From contig JBITNC010000002.1 of assembly GCA_050084985.1 (NCBI GenBank), positions 24,800,001 to 24,864,000 of the forward strand: a stretch of DNA of 64,000 nt, written 5' to 3'. Origin of the DNA: Nageia nagi (Eukaryota > Pinophyta). Under the pieces are notes generated by a model, which had not been told where the DNA came from, did not search any database, and saw only the letters and a list, made by a program, of their open reading frames with translations. The translations under genes and the position numbers were made by a program. Of this stretch, positions 24,831 to 36,950 are shown piece after piece (the stretch's first letter is position 1; each line of letters opens with the position of its first letter).

Positions 24831-26190
24831 TTGCTTGGACTGATGATGATCTAAAGACTTATGATAATAATGTGATCCAACATACCATTGAGCTCATGCC
24901 AAATGCCAAGACATATAGGCAGAAGCAAAGGTTAGTTAACCTAAGGATAGAAGAGGCTATGAAATAAGAGTTTCTTAAGCTCCTAGATGCCAAAATAATT
25001 TATCCTATCAAGCACTCTACTTGGGTAACTAATTTAGTACAAGTAAAAAAAAGAATGGAAAAATCAAACTATGTGTAGATTTCAAGAATTAGAATCAAGT
25101 ATCCTTAAAAGATAACTATCCTCTTCCTCCTATGGAACAAATACTACAAATTGTAGCTAGAGCATGTTGTTTTTCTATGATTGATGGATTTTTAGGATTC
25201 AATAAAATATAGATAAAGGATGAGGATTAGTATGAAATGACATTTACTACTAAGTGGGGAACATTTGAATTTTAGAGAATGACTTTTGGTCTCTCTAATG
25301 TTGGGGCTACATTTTGGAGAGCTATAGACTATGCCTTTAGTGAGTTGATCAACAAAATAATCCTGATCTATTTGGATGACATTATTGTATTTTACAAGAG
25401 AATAAAGGATCACTTATACCACCTCAAGAAAGTTTTTGAGAAATGTATGTAATTCAAGATTTTCATTAATCCTAAAAAATCTATTTTTATGGTAAACTAG
25501 GGAAAACTGCTTGGTCAATTATTTCTAGAGAAGGGTTGGTAATTGATCCAAACAGAGTGAAAGCTATTGAGGCATTACCTTGTCCCTCAAATAAGAAAGC
25601 CCTACATTCCTTCCTTGGTCAAATCATTTTTGTTAGAAAATTTATTAGTGATTTTTTTGAGTTATTTCTCCAATCATTGCAATGTTAAAGAAAGATGCTC
25701 AACTCTCTTGATGAGATGAAGTAAAAACAACTTTTCTTAACATCAATAAAGCAATACAAAAGCTTTAATTATAAAAAAACTAGATTTTTATAATGATTTT
25801 ATTATGTAATCTTATGGAGCAAAGAAAAGCATTACAACCATATTAGCACAGAAGGGTGATAAAAAAGAAGAACATCCTATAGTCTTTCATAGTCAAACAT
25901 TGTATCAGCATAAAAAAAGGTATTCAATCATTAAAATGCAAATGTTTTATATTATGAGAGGACTAAAAAAATTGTAGCATTATGTGTTTGAAAATAAAAT
26001 CTTTGTATATACCATTCACTTATATGTAAAAAACTATTTTATTCAAGGAGAATTGGGTGAAGGTAAAGCTAGTTGGATAATAAAGATAATGGAGTATGAT
26101 GTTGAGATCAAGCCAATTAAGCTTATCAGAGGAAGAGCTCTATTTGAAAACATAGTAGAGGTAGCACACATGATTTATTTCATAAAGGAT
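24831..26190 (+). pseudogene. Reverse transcriptase and RNase H, gypsy copy A
   Basis: RT begins with 'NVIQHTIELMPNAKTYRQKQ' and continues with 'KIIYPIKHSTWVTNLV', 'LPPMEQIL', 'FSMIDGFLGFN', 'EMTFTTKWGTFEF' and 'MTFGLSNVGATF'. The catalytic block 'LIYLDDIIVF' lies at about 25363-25392 and is intact. After 'RKFISDFFELF' comes the RNase H/connection region with 'HSQTLYQHKKRYSIIKMQ' and 'GELGEGKASWIIKIMEYDVE'. In-frame stops occur at several Gln and Trp positions, plus frameshifts. Best kept of the three family 1 RTs. Confidence 0.78.
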
Positions 26191-27478
26191 GAAGAGCATG
26201 TAAATGAGAAGAGTGATTGGATAAACAAATATATTGTATATTATAGAACTAGACATTGCCTTGAATCTTTTGATAAATTTTAGAGAAGAATATTGAGGTT
26301 GCAAGCATTGAAATTCATATTAATTGATGACCATATCTATAAGAAAAAGTTTGATCAAACCTTGTTGATATGTGTAACTCAAGATGAAGCCTAGAGAATT
26401 ATGTATAAGTTTCACTATGGATTCTTTGGAGGACACTATAGTGGTCTGACTACTATAGCAAAGATATTACAAGTGAGTTATTATTCACTCAATGTATTCC
26501 AATACTTATTCAAGATAGCCCAAGAATATTACAAGTGTAGCAAGTATGTGGGAAAGAGAAGACAAGCTACTATGTCACTCAAACCTATGGTTGTTGAAGA
26601 ACCTTTCCAATAATGGGGTTTAGACTTCATTGGCATAATCAATCCAAACTCTTCAATGGGGAACAAGTTTATCTTCATTGCAACATACTACTTTACAAGA
26701 TGATTAGAAGCCATACCATGCAAAAGTGTAGATTAGGAGGTAGTAATGGAGATGATTAAAATATTGATCACTAGTTTTGGAATTACACAAACCATTATGT
26801 TAGATAATGGTTCTACATTCATTGAGGCTAATTTATCAGAGTTTGTTGTTAAGTACAAGATCTATTGGCTATTCTCTTCAAACTATTACCCATAAGGGAA
26901 TGAGTTGGTTGAATCTACTAATAAGAACTTAACCTAGATTATTAAAATAATTATTACAGAGAATCCTAGGAAAGTGGCACACAAAGTTGGATTATGCATT
27001 ATGGGCTGAAAAAATTAGTATCAAGTTAACTATCAAAATATCACCCTATGCATTAGTTTATGGTAAGAAAATAGTGTTTCCTATTCATCAAAAATTACCT
27101 GCATTAAAAATCTTATAAGAGTTGGAAGACTATGAATTCAAACCACTACAAATAAGATTCAATTAGTTGATCAAACTAGAAGAAGATAGAAACAAAGCTT
27201 ATCAGGATTTTCAACATAGATAAAATATTATAAAAAATTGGTTTGACAAAAAGACATCTTCCCAAGTGAAGTTTAAAGTTACAGATATAGTCCTAATATG
27301 GGATGAGGATAGAGCAAATTTTGGGGGAAACCAAAAATTTGATTACTTATAGAGTGAGCCTTATATAATCATTGAATCCTTGAAGAATAATGAATTTAGA
27401 TTATAGGATATTTTGAATCTCAAGATCTACCTATACTAGTGAATGGGATCTATCTCAAACATTACCGAGTGATAGGGT
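26191..27478 (+). pseudogene. Integrase, gypsy copy A
   Basis: The N-terminal zinc domain reads 'HYGFFGGHYSG' and 'IAQEYYKCSKYVGKRR'; the first Cys of the CX2C pair is Tyr. The core has 'GLDFIGIINPNSS' (Asp 1), 'MLDNGSTFIEANL' (Asp 2) and 'GNELVESTNKNL' (Glu). The C-terminal part includes 'WFDKKTSSQVKF', 'FDYL.SEPYIIIES' and 'NGIYLKHYRVIG'. Frameshifts and stops (often TAA where CAA is expected) break it. It ends at the stop after 'HYRVI' near 27475, followed by about 570 bp of noncoding sequence before the accessory ORF. Confidence 0.75.
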
Positions 27479-28048
27479 GATTTCATAACACCTGCCAAAC
27501 ATGTAAAGTGTAAAGAGTTTCATGTAAATAGTTCTTTTTATTATTATGTTTCCAAAAGAAAATATATATATTATATTTTTACAGATGTATTTCCCAAGGA
27601 ATTACATAATCATTAATGGTTACATTTACTAGGCATGCTATTGGTTTAAGTATGATGTGCACAAAATGTCTTGTCAAAAGATTGACATTTAAAGCGAGAT
27701 TTTCTCAAAAAAACCTTCAGTTGACACCTTACTTTTCAATTTTAAATTGATGTAGTTGAAATTAATGCCATCTCACCTATCAATTATAACATAGTACTCC
27801 ATGCAAAACTTGACATTTCTAATGCATTAATGATCATTACTAGGTGGGAGTTGGAAACCCCAAGAAAATAAAACATAGTCTTAAGTTTATCATTTCTCAC
27901 TTACCAAATTTAAGATCCTAAGTTTTAGAGCATTTGCATAGCTATATTGTTTATATAGCTTTCAATGCTAGGTTATGAAGGAGTTTTATTTGTGACATAG
28001 TTGAAGCAATGAGCTTAATACTTACCCAAGCTACAAAGAAACTACTGA
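27479..28048 (+). other. Spacer between integrase and accessory ORF, copy A
   Basis: Noncoding. Copy B has a spacer of similar length in the same place (36950-37502), and both share 'tttcataacacc' right after the integrase stop and scattered later blocks. It may hold a splice acceptor or subgenomic promoter for the accessory ORF; I see no decisive signal. Confidence 0.35.
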
Positions 28049-30215
28049 TTATAATGGCTAAACCAAAGTAGACTGTGGTTATTTTAGGGGGAGAGGCTGA
28101 AGAGCTATAACAAATAGATGAAGAATACTTGGGAATGCCCTTGGAGTAAATTAGACTAATAGGGGAGTGCTTAATCACATGGATACTTGGCACATGGATC
28201 TAGAAAGGTCATTATTGCAACATGAGAGGCTCAAAGTGGTAGGGAAGGGTAAAATGAATACCCTAAGCAAAAATGTCCTACTTGACTAAGGTTTGGCATA
28301 TTTTGTACCATATGAATCTTTCACCTACCCAGAGCTACTTACTATCATTGAATTAAAGCATAACCTTCAAGGATACATCATAAGGGTGTATAAGAAAAAA
28401 AAGAAGGGCAAGGAGGAATAAGAAAATTAGTTGGATACCTTCTTAGATTACTCTCTTGATGCCATCATCAATGCATTTACAATTCTTGATGATTGGAGCT
28501 TCATATTTCTATCAATATGAGGATGAAATGATAAACTATATTGATGAAAGGTATTCCAAGAATACCACAAAGCTCCACCAAATTTGAGAAAGCTCAATAC
28601 AGACAAGTCCTACAAGCTCTGGCGATGATTCTTAGGTGTGTCACCCAAATTGAAGCTGATAAGACCATGGTCAAGATGGCTCATAACATCATTGAATTTT
28701 TAGTATGTTATGATTTTGCTTCCTTATTTTTGAATGATATTAGAAAGAATTTATTTAATATAGACAAGAATAATTTTAGACATTCCTCTTATCTATGGTG
28801 GTTGATTTTCCTCCAAAATATGCAATTTTTGGTTGATGGAGGATTATACATAGTACCTACAAGCACCTCCATGGATCCTACATCAATTGACTTGAGGGTG
28901 TGTGGTATTCACCAAAATTCATGGATCTTATTATGAGTTCATGGAGAAATATTTTTCCCCAGTCATGAAGATTATAATAGGGAGAATTGTACATAGATTG
29001 CACCAGACTATTTGAGAAGAGGTCCAAAGTAGCAACAAAATTGGAGACTAGTATTTCTTGAAGAACACCAAAGTAATAATAAGATATGGGTATTTTGAAA
29101 CTCCCTTTTTTCTATCCAAGTTTGTTACCCTGTAATTATATTCTTTAGAAATAGGTAGATAAATAAGTGCAATAGAAACTAGATATGGGTCAGGGGGTAA
29201 TTTTAAGCTCTTAATCAAATTGTTAGATGTAGTAGGAAGTTTTACATTATTAGAAGTAGATTATACAAAAGACTTGTCTAATTTTTTATATCAAAATTTT
29301 AAATTAAAAAAGTTGGAACACCCTTAGATGTATGACCCTGTAAAGGAATGCCTAACATTCATCCATGAAGCCTAACCTCATGTTGAATATTTTGCAAATC
29401 AAACTAAATAAGAAGTTGAGGCTTCCCCAAAGTGGGAATTTGGTATTTTGGATAAGATGTGGATGATCCTTGAAGGGCTAAAGAAATATAGATAATGAGA
29501 AACCAAGAGGTAAGAGTTTTCCTCAGCCCCAGAGGTCATTGTCTAATTACAATATGAGTTGAGATGGGACCCAAATAAAATTGAATTTTTTACAAAATAC
29601 AAATTTGAATATACCACCAAGGTGGAACATGTTAAAAATAAGCCTTTTGGTGAGTTTAATAATGATCAATAATAGCATGCCCAATATATAAAAGACCCCC
29701 TACAAGAGAAAGTGAAACCTTTTACATCCAATTTTCTGGGTAGGGTATCACATGATGATTAGTCATTAGAGCAATGGGGTAGAGGAGCTCAAGGACCCTA
29801 AGAGAAGAAAACTTGAATAAGGGTCAAGCTCAAAAGGACCAAGGAAGAGAAAGGAGACTTCAATTGAAATGGCTACTAATTTCAAGGAATCTTCCTCCAA
29901 TAAACAAGAATAATTATGTTAATAATAAAGGAACCAGCTGGTGAGTAGAAGACCCCAAAACAAAAGAAGCTTGCAAAGAAGCCACATGTACCCAAGCAAG
30001 TCTCGACCTCATATCTACAAGTACAAGAAGAAGAGCTAGAGCCAAGCATAAGAGATACAAAACTTTTAGATGATGAACCCCAAAGCATAGACACAATATT
30101 ATATCAAGATGCTTAGGAAGACCCAAGGGATGAAGTGCAACAAGGGGGAGGTAATGTGCTTGGATCAGGTGTAACAACATCAATAAGAGGAGAAGTGAGT
30201 GGAGATGGGTGCAAC
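28049..30215 (+). pseudogene. Accessory 3' ORF of gypsy family 1, copy A (3' end deleted)
   Basis: Probable start ATG at about 28050 ('MAKPK.TVVILGGEAEEL'). Blocks shared with copies B and D are 'TWILGTW' near 28180, 'FVPYESFTYPELL' near 28300, 'NNFRHSSYLWWLIFLQNM' at 28753, 'PNKIEFFTKYKFEYTTKVEH' at 29570, and 'KPFGEFNNDQ' with 'AQYIKDPL' near 29640-29700. Low-complexity Lys/Glu-rich sequence follows. The longest open piece is 28541-28936. Homology to the ORF ends at 30215, where LTR sequence begins abruptly, so the coiled-coil tail seen in copy B is deleted. Function unknown; no enzyme motif is visible. Confidence 0.6.
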
Positions 30216-30891
30216 AACATTGATTGTACTTGTTCACTATGTAAGTTAACATAATTATAATCATAATTGTATATTTGTAAATAGTTTCATTTACTATTTT
30301 CAATTAGGATGAGTAGTTATGAATATTAAAGAGTAGTTATGAGTATTAATGTTGAACAACCACCCAATCAAGGAGGAAAATTTATAAATAGTGAACTATT
30401 GTAAGTCCAAAGGGTCAAAAATTTTAGCAAATTTGTTAAAGTTTATAATATGCTTTTGTAATGATAATACAAAATGATAATGCTTTGCCCTTTGAATAAG
30501 TGGATGTCTATTACATTTTGTGAATGCTATGTATGAGATGTTATCTTAAGTTGTGGTTGTGTATTATGATTATGAGACCCCAAGGGTAAGATAATTTGCT
30601 ATTCTTAATCTTAGCTATGATTGCTACTTATGCTACAAAACCCATGCTATATAGTTTTTATTTACTTTTATTTTAATATATTCATCTCTTTTCTATTAAT
30701 TTTAACAATTTATCTCTTTTCTATTACTTTTAACCTTTACAATAGATAGGAACCAACCTATGACCCAAAGATTAAGCAAAAAACCAACATGAGCACATCC
30801 CCACCACTTTATGTTCTCTCAAGGACCCTACTATTGTAGGCAATGGAGAACTCCACTAGACCAAATCCTTAAGGTTACATTATATTGATTA
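30216..30891 (+). repeat. 5'-truncated LTR between copies A and B
   Basis: This matches the last 0.67 kb of the LTR at 50153-51963 with about 88% identity by eye, including 'ttgaacaaccacccaat', the TATA box 'tataaata' (30383-30390) and 'aaggttacattatattgatt' at the end. The first 1.1 kb of the LTR is missing. The breakpoint falls at 'caacattgatt', a string also present at the matching LTR position (51304-51314). It serves as the 5' LTR of copy B. Confidence 0.72.
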
Positions 30892-31276
30892 ATAAAAAAA
30901 AGTCCATTTTTGACACACTCAATGGGACATGAGCTAAATTCCATATTTAGCAGGTATAAATAGGTAGATAGCTATGTTTAGTAAGCTATCAATTAGATCT
31001 TCCAAATATTATAAGATTTTTACCACCTTATTTTCAAATTTGTTGTCAACCATTCAATATTTTGAACTTTGGCACCTCCAGAGCATAGACTTACTAGAAG
31101 TAGTGCTAGACACTCTCAGACAACCTAGATTTCAAGAGCTATCAATTGGTCATAGGAGGACTAGGTGAAATATTTTCTAGATTATATTCCCTAAAATTCC
31201 CTTAAGGGTTATCCCATTATCAATTGTATTTGACTCTACCTTAAAGAATCCTTCACCTAATTCAACTACTCCAAGC
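30892..31276 (+). other. Leader of gypsy copy B
   Basis: Aligns with the leader of copy A ('gctatgttt.gtaagatatca', 'cttccaaatattataag'). The putative primer region is at about 30910-30935. The short ORF at 30974-31168 is not conserved in copy A and is probably chance. Confidence 0.45.
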
Positions 31277-32930
31277 ATGACTCAACCTATTGATTTTCCT
31301 ACTTGGAATAATGGCCATTCTTTCATAGTTGCTGCTAATTCACTAGTTATTCCTCAAGCAGCTTTCAAATATAATGGATCTAGTAAAACACCATATGAAC
31401 ATTATCAATATGTCTCTCTATTGGCTTCAAGATTTGATATCACTGATAAAATAATGATGATTAGATTGTTATCACACTCTTTTGAAAGCAAAGTAGCTAA
31501 ATGGTTCAAAACTCTTACCCTTAGTCTGTAAATACATGGGAAGAGTTATGCTAGGCTTTAATCAAAAGATTTACTTCAAATGGTGATGATAGTACCTTTC
31601 TAGGCCTTATAGCATGTATCAAAATATAACCTCATGAGTTTATTGATGATTTGAATATCAGATTTGAGAAAACATAGAAATCTATTCTAGTAAGGATTAG
31701 AATAACAAATGCACAAGCTTTGGTATATTATAGGAAGTCCTTTCTCCCAGATCTTAATATGCTAATTGTTATATTAGAAGAATACTTTTTAAATATTTAC
31801 CAAATAGCTAAAACCTCTTAACATACTTTGGTTTCCTCTAAAAAGATGCAACCAAGAACCATTATGCCCTTGTTTCCTAATTTGCCTCCTTAACAATCCC
31901 TACAAATTTCTCATCTTGGAATGTTAGCCTTACCACCTCCACCTAAACCTACTGTTCAAAGTCAAATACTAGCACTACTTACTCCTACATCTACTAGTAT
32001 AAGTATTGATTCTATCTTAAGAGGAGGAAATAATAAGGCAATTAGAGGTAACTTTTAGGAACCTTACCAATAAGCTCACCCTACAAGAAAGGTAGAATCA
32101 AGGTTTCACCTACAAAAGTTATGCTAATCAGTATCAACCTAGATTCCAACTCAGGAATCACTAAGTAGAATAATCCAATGTCCCAAAAGTAATCAATAAT
32201 GTTGTTATGGTAAGTTATATAGAAAATGATGCTTCAAGAATCATCAAATGGTGTCCTCCATGTTTAAATCCTCACTTTCGATACTCATGTGCAGTCTATC
32301 AACACCAATATTGGGGTTTATATCTTGACCAAATGATGGAACCTAAACCAAATCCTACTACTAATCTCACCATGGTAAATTTATGGTTTTCTAGGATATG
32401 CTAAAGAATAAGCCAACTGTGTTCAAACTAGAGCTTTTTCTTCAATGGCCCCTCAGCAACCCCAAGTCAATCAATAAAATCAACAACCCCTTCTAGTGCA
32501 ACCTGAACCCAAAAGAGCTAAGGCTCCTTTGGTCAACCATAGAATAAACAAAATCAATTTCCAATAAATTTGGTTCATGTTTCTCATAACTCAGGTAATG
32601 TTGTCCCTACAAAAGGAAATTTTATTGTGACTAGAAAAGAAAACCTAGAGAAAGAGAGGCCTAATCTATTAAGATATCTTTTCATTATAGATCACCATAA
32701 GGAAAAGGCCACTCAACAATTCAAAACACATCAACTAGCTAAAATATGTAAGTTTATCCCATATGCTCAATATAACATTGTAGAAAAAATATAAAAAAAA
32801 TCCTTTTAAAATGACCATGTTTGAAGCAGTAAGGATTCCAGGTCAATTAGATCTTTTATAAGAAGCTTTGAAATTAAAGAATAGTAAGAAAAAGGGTAAA
32901 TGAGAGAAATGTTATCTTTTCAATATCTGA
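31277..32930 (+). pseudogene. Gag of gypsy family 1, copy B
   Basis: Start ATG at 31277 ('MTQPIDFPTWNNGHSFIVA'), matching copy A. The region 'YEHYQYVSLLASRFDITDK' and 'LLSHSFESKVAKWF' is open to 31529; then stops and frameshifts follow. A later block reads 'FIDDLNIRFEKT' and 'AQALVYYRKSFLPDL'. Proline-rich sequence lies at 31860-31960. The variant zinc knuckle 'CPPCLNPHFRYSC' at 32252-32290 keeps all four ligands (CX2CX3HX4C). Beyond it are low-similarity Lys-rich stretches up to the protease. Confidence 0.6.
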
Positions 32931-32939
32931 TGATGTCCC

Positions 32940-33470
32940 TCTAGCTCCCATAGGTATAAAGAGACCTCCACCTTTTTATCTTTCTCTTAAACTAGAAGGT
33001 TTGGTTGTTAATAATTGTATGATGAATACCGAAGTTGCTATTATCATGATTCCCAAATCTATTGCAAATAAAATAAAATTATATATTAAAAGATGCATTG
33101 ATGGTGTAATACAATTTTATTCTTCTTCTATAGATATTTTTGATAGTGTTAAATGAGTTTCAATAACTCTTAATGCATTTCTTGATATTTGTATCATTCA
33201 AGATATTATTATCATTGATCTTCCATCTCTATTTGGGATCTATCTATCTAGAGAATTTACTATCCAATTGGGAGGGTACTTAGCTTTAGATTATACACAT
33301 CTTATACTTCCTTTCCAAAATAAACAAGTAAATATTCTAAATAAGGGTACCAAAAGTGTTCATCTCAAGAATATCACATAACAAAACTATATGAATGGCC
33401 CTAAACCTATAGAAGTGCTTGAAAGGGATACATTTAGAGAAACATTACTAACAACTAAAGTTATTTTTGC
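32940..33470 (+). pseudogene. Retropepsin-like protease, gypsy copy B
   Basis: 'NNCMMNTEVAIIMIPKSIAN' matches copy A, but the D-T-G triad reads N-T-E: both the Asp and the Gly are lost by apparent G-to-A changes (GAT to AAT, GGA to GAA). 'DIIIIDLPSLFGIYLSREFT' and 'GGYLALDYTHLILPF' follow. Several stops are present. The block is inactive but positionally equivalent to 23461-23967. Confidence 0.6.
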
Positions 33471-33549
33471 AAATAATTTGAATTATTAGGTCATAGATGT
33501 TGGTATGGGCAACTATTATTTACATGAAAATGTACAACCAATATCAGTC

Positions 33550-33850
33550 ACAACTGAAAGGGAGCATGAGTTATGGACAATGTACTTGGATGGAGCTAGA
33601 TGTAAATATGAATGTGGAGTTGGTGTTATATTTAAATCACCAAAGAGACATATGAGGATATTCTCATTCAGATTCACATAGATTTTCATAAATAATGTTG
33701 TTGAATATGAAGCCCTTTATTTTAGGTTATCTAAAGCAATTAATATGAACATCAGATGTCTAATTATGCATGGTGATTCAAAATTAGTCATAAAGTAAGT
33801 TTGAAATAAGATTAGTGCAAAACATCACTATATGAAGACCTATAGGAATA
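33550..33850 (+). pseudogene. Additional RNase H-like domain upstream of RT, copy B
   Basis: 'WTMYLDGARCKYECGVGVIF' (with D-G-A at about 33589), 'FSFRFT' and 'NNVVEYEALYFRLSKA', then 'IMHGDSKLVIK'. The three acidic positions expected of the archaeal/plant-type RNase H (D in LDGA, E in VEYEA, D in HGDS) are all kept, better than in copy A. Two stops occur (TAG after 'RFT' and TAA after 'VIK'). The domain lies about 100 bp after the protease block and about 600 bp before RT. The canonical RNase H is found separately after RT. Confidence 0.65.
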
Positions 33851-34390
33851 GGATGTGGAATTTGATGGAGTCATTCTTAGCTATTAATTTTATATCTATT
33901 CCTAAGAGGTACAACCAAATAGTTAATGCACTTGCTGATAAAGGGGAATGTTATAATCTTGCTCATTAAAAAATAGGAAACTTTGGAGTTAAAATTCAAT
34001 GTAGGCCATCAATTCTTAATGCTACAAATTTCTAGTAGGTATTTGACTCTGATGAGCATATTATAAATTTCCTATTAGATGAAGTAATAGCTCATACCTT
34101 TGGTATTCAAGAATTACCTAACTGCTTCCAATAGATGTAATTCAACTTAGAACAATATCATACCAAAAGGTCTACTCTCTTTTAAAATAATGTTTAATTC
34201 AGAAGATGTTCAGAAAGTCAAATCTTTGACCATTTAGAAAAAGACCCATATTGAGCTAGAAGTAGAACCCAAGAAATATATAAAGGTTGGATAAAAATAT
34301 TTTTTTGAAGAAAAAAATCATGTTTCAAATTTATCATTAGTTTTCTAAAGTAAATGCCTAGATTTATGATGATCTGAAGACATATGACCA
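33851..34390 (+). pseudogene. Linker between extra RNase H and RT, copy B
   Basis: Conserved with copy A: 'AKHHYMKTYRNRMWNLMESF', 'YNQIVNALADKG', 'FDSDEHIINFLLDEVIAHTF'. The linker ends near 34390, just before 'HTIELEL' of RT. It is more conserved between copies than one would expect of a random spacer. Confidence 0.5.
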
Positions 34391-35640
34391 AAATATCATC
34401 TAACACACTATTGAACTTGAACTAGAGGCTAAACCATACAAGCAAAAACAAAGGCTAGTCAACCCAAAAATAGAAGAAGCCATGAAGCAAGAATTGATTA
34501 TATTGTTTGATTCAAAAATTATTTATCCTATTAAGCATTTTTTTTTGAGTTACAAATCTAATTCCAATTAGAAAGAAGAGTGGGGAGATCGGATTACATG
34601 TAGATTTTAGAAATCTAAAAGAAGTATCTCTTAAGGATAATTATCCTCTTTCTCCTATAGAACAAATCTCACATACAATAGCTGGAGCTTGTTGATTTTC
34701 AATGATTAATAGATACTCACAATTCAACCAAATATGGGTAAAAGATGAGGGTTAATACAAAACTACATTCATAACTAAATAAATAATTTTGCTTTTTAAA
34801 GAATGCCCTTTGATCTTTATAATGTGGGAGCTACCTTTCAAAGAGCCATGGACCATGGATTTGGTGATATGATAAATAATATTATCTTGGTATATCTAGA
34901 TAATATCATATTATTTGCTAAGAGTAGAGAAGATCATTTACAACATCTTAGAAAAGTGTTTAAAATATGTGTACAGTTTGAGATCTCAATCAATCCTAAA
35001 AAGTCTATTTTCATGGTTAACCAAGAAAAATTACTTGGACATATTATCTTAGAAAAGGGATTGGCAATTGATCGAGATAGAGTTAAAGCTATTGAAGCAA
35101 TACCACTCCCTTCCAATGAGAAAGCTTAATTTTCTAACAAAATTGATCTGACAAATAATTACAATATTGAAAAAACATGTTATATTTTTTTGGTCAAAAG
35201 AAGCAAAGCAAGCTTTTTAGCATACTAAAAAAGCCATAATAGAAGCCCCAATTCTAAAAAATCTTGATTTTGCAAAAGATTTGTATATGGAGCAAAGAAA
35301 AGCATTGCTGCAATTTTAGCATAAAAAGATGACAAGAAAGAAGAACATCTAATTACCTTTCATAGCCAAATACTATATCAAGATCAAAAAAGGTATTCAT
35401 TTATTGAAAAACAAGTGTTTTTCATAATTAAAGGACTTAAAAAGTTTAAGCATTATGTATCCCATAACAAGATCCTTGTATTCACTATCCATCCTGATGT
35501 CAGAAATTATGTCATATAAGGACAATTGGGTGAAGGAAAAGCTAGTTGGATTATTAAGATAATGGAATGTGATGTGAAAATTAAACCAACTAGGCTTATC
35601 AGAGGTAGGTTTCTATTTGAAAATATAGCAAAAACCTCAC
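34391..35640 (+). pseudogene. Reverse transcriptase and RNase H, gypsy copy B
   Basis: RT pieces: 'HTIELELEAKPYKQKQRLVN', 'VDFRNLKEVSLKDNYPL', then the open stretch 34803-35129 with 'MPFDLYNVGATFQRAMDHGF', 'VYLDNIILFAKS' and 'KLLGHIILEKGLAIDRDRVK'. The catalytic YLDD reads YLDN, so one metal-binding Asp is lost. The RNase H/connection region includes 'GEGKASWIIKIMECDVKIKP' at 35526. A deletion shortens the thumb region around 35130 compared with copy A. Confidence 0.75.
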
Positions 35641-36950
35641 ACATGATTGATATCATAGACGATGAACAACATCTTAATGAAGAAATTGATTGGATACAAC
35701 AAATTATTTTATATTTTCAAATTGATAAATATCTTGAATCTCTAGATAGGTTTCAAAGAAGGAGATTTAGGTTGCAAGATTTAAAGTTTGTAATGATATA
35801 TGACCATATTTATAAAAAAAACTTTGACCAAACCCTATTAAGATGTGTAACTCATGATGAAGCCCGAAGAATATTACATGAATTTCATTATGAATTCTTT
35901 AGAGGACATTATAATGGACCAACTACTACAACAAAAATATTACAATCCAGGTACTATTGGCCTACCATATTTCAAGATTCATTTAAGATAGCCCAAGAGT
36001 GTGACAAATATAGTAGATTTGTGAGAAAAAGAAGGCCAGTAGTTATACCTCTTAAACCTGTGGTGTTTGAGGAACCTTTCCAACAATGGAGCCTAGACTT
36101 CATTGGTGTTATAAACCCTAATTCCTTAGTAGGCCATAAATTTATCTTGACTGTAATGGATTATTTTACAAGATGATTAGAAGCTATGTCATGTAAAAAT
36201 GTAGATCAAGAGATGATAATAAAAATGATCAAAAGAATAATCACTCATTTTGGTATCCCATAGATTGTTGTCTTAGATAATGGTCTTGCATTCATTAGAG
36301 CTAATTTATCATATTTTGTTGCTACGTATGAGATCTAGTAGCTATTTTTCTCAAATTATTACCTACAAGGAAATGGATTAGTTGAATCAACCAATAAAAA
36401 TTAAACCTAGATCATCAAAAGAAAAATTGAAGGAAATCCCAAATAATGGCATACACAATTGGACTATGCATTATGGGTAGATAGAATCAGTATCAAATCA
36501 GCTATTAAGACATCCCCTTATGCATTAGTATATGGTATAAGACCTGTGTTGCTAATTCACCTTGAGTTACTGATATTAAAAATTCTATTAGAAATGGAAG
36601 ACTGAGACTTTGAACCATTGCAAGTTAGGTATAATAAACTCCTAAAGTTGGAGGAATATTAGAATAAAGAATATGAGTCTTTTCAACATTGCCATCATAT
36701 AGTTAAGAAATGGTTTGACAAAAAGTCTTCTCAAGTGAAGTTTGAAATAGGAGGCATTATCCTCAAATGGGATGAGGAAAGAGTAAAGCCCAAGAGATAT
36801 CAAGAATTTGACTTACTATGGAGCGAGCCTTATATCATTACTCAAGCCATGCAAAATAACATGTTCAAACTACAAGATATCATTGAATCCCAAGAACTAC
36901 CTATCCTAGTTAATAGGATCTATTTGAAACATTATCGGGTGATAGGATGA
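35641..36950 (+). pseudogene. Integrase, gypsy copy B
   Basis: The open stretch 35526-36176 runs from the end of RNase H into the zinc N-domain ('HYEFFRGHYNGPTTTTKILQ', 'IAQECDKYSRFVRKRRP', with the second Cys of the pair changed to Tyr) and the first Asp of the core ('WSLDFIGVINPN'). The rest of the core has 'VLDNGLAFIRANL' and 'GNGLVESTNKN', so D, D and E are all readable. The C-terminal module at 36735-36950 is open ('GGIILKWDEERVKPKRYQEF', 'SEPYIITQAM', 'RIYLKHYRVIG'). Stops after 'YFTR' and elsewhere inactivate it. Confidence 0.78.

Noticed and set aside
29914-30303. 129-codon minus-strand ORF rich in Leu
   Set aside because: It crosses the junction between the accessory ORF and the truncated LTR, so it cannot be an old gene; the Leu-rich run is antisense of a Glu/Lys/Gln-rich region.
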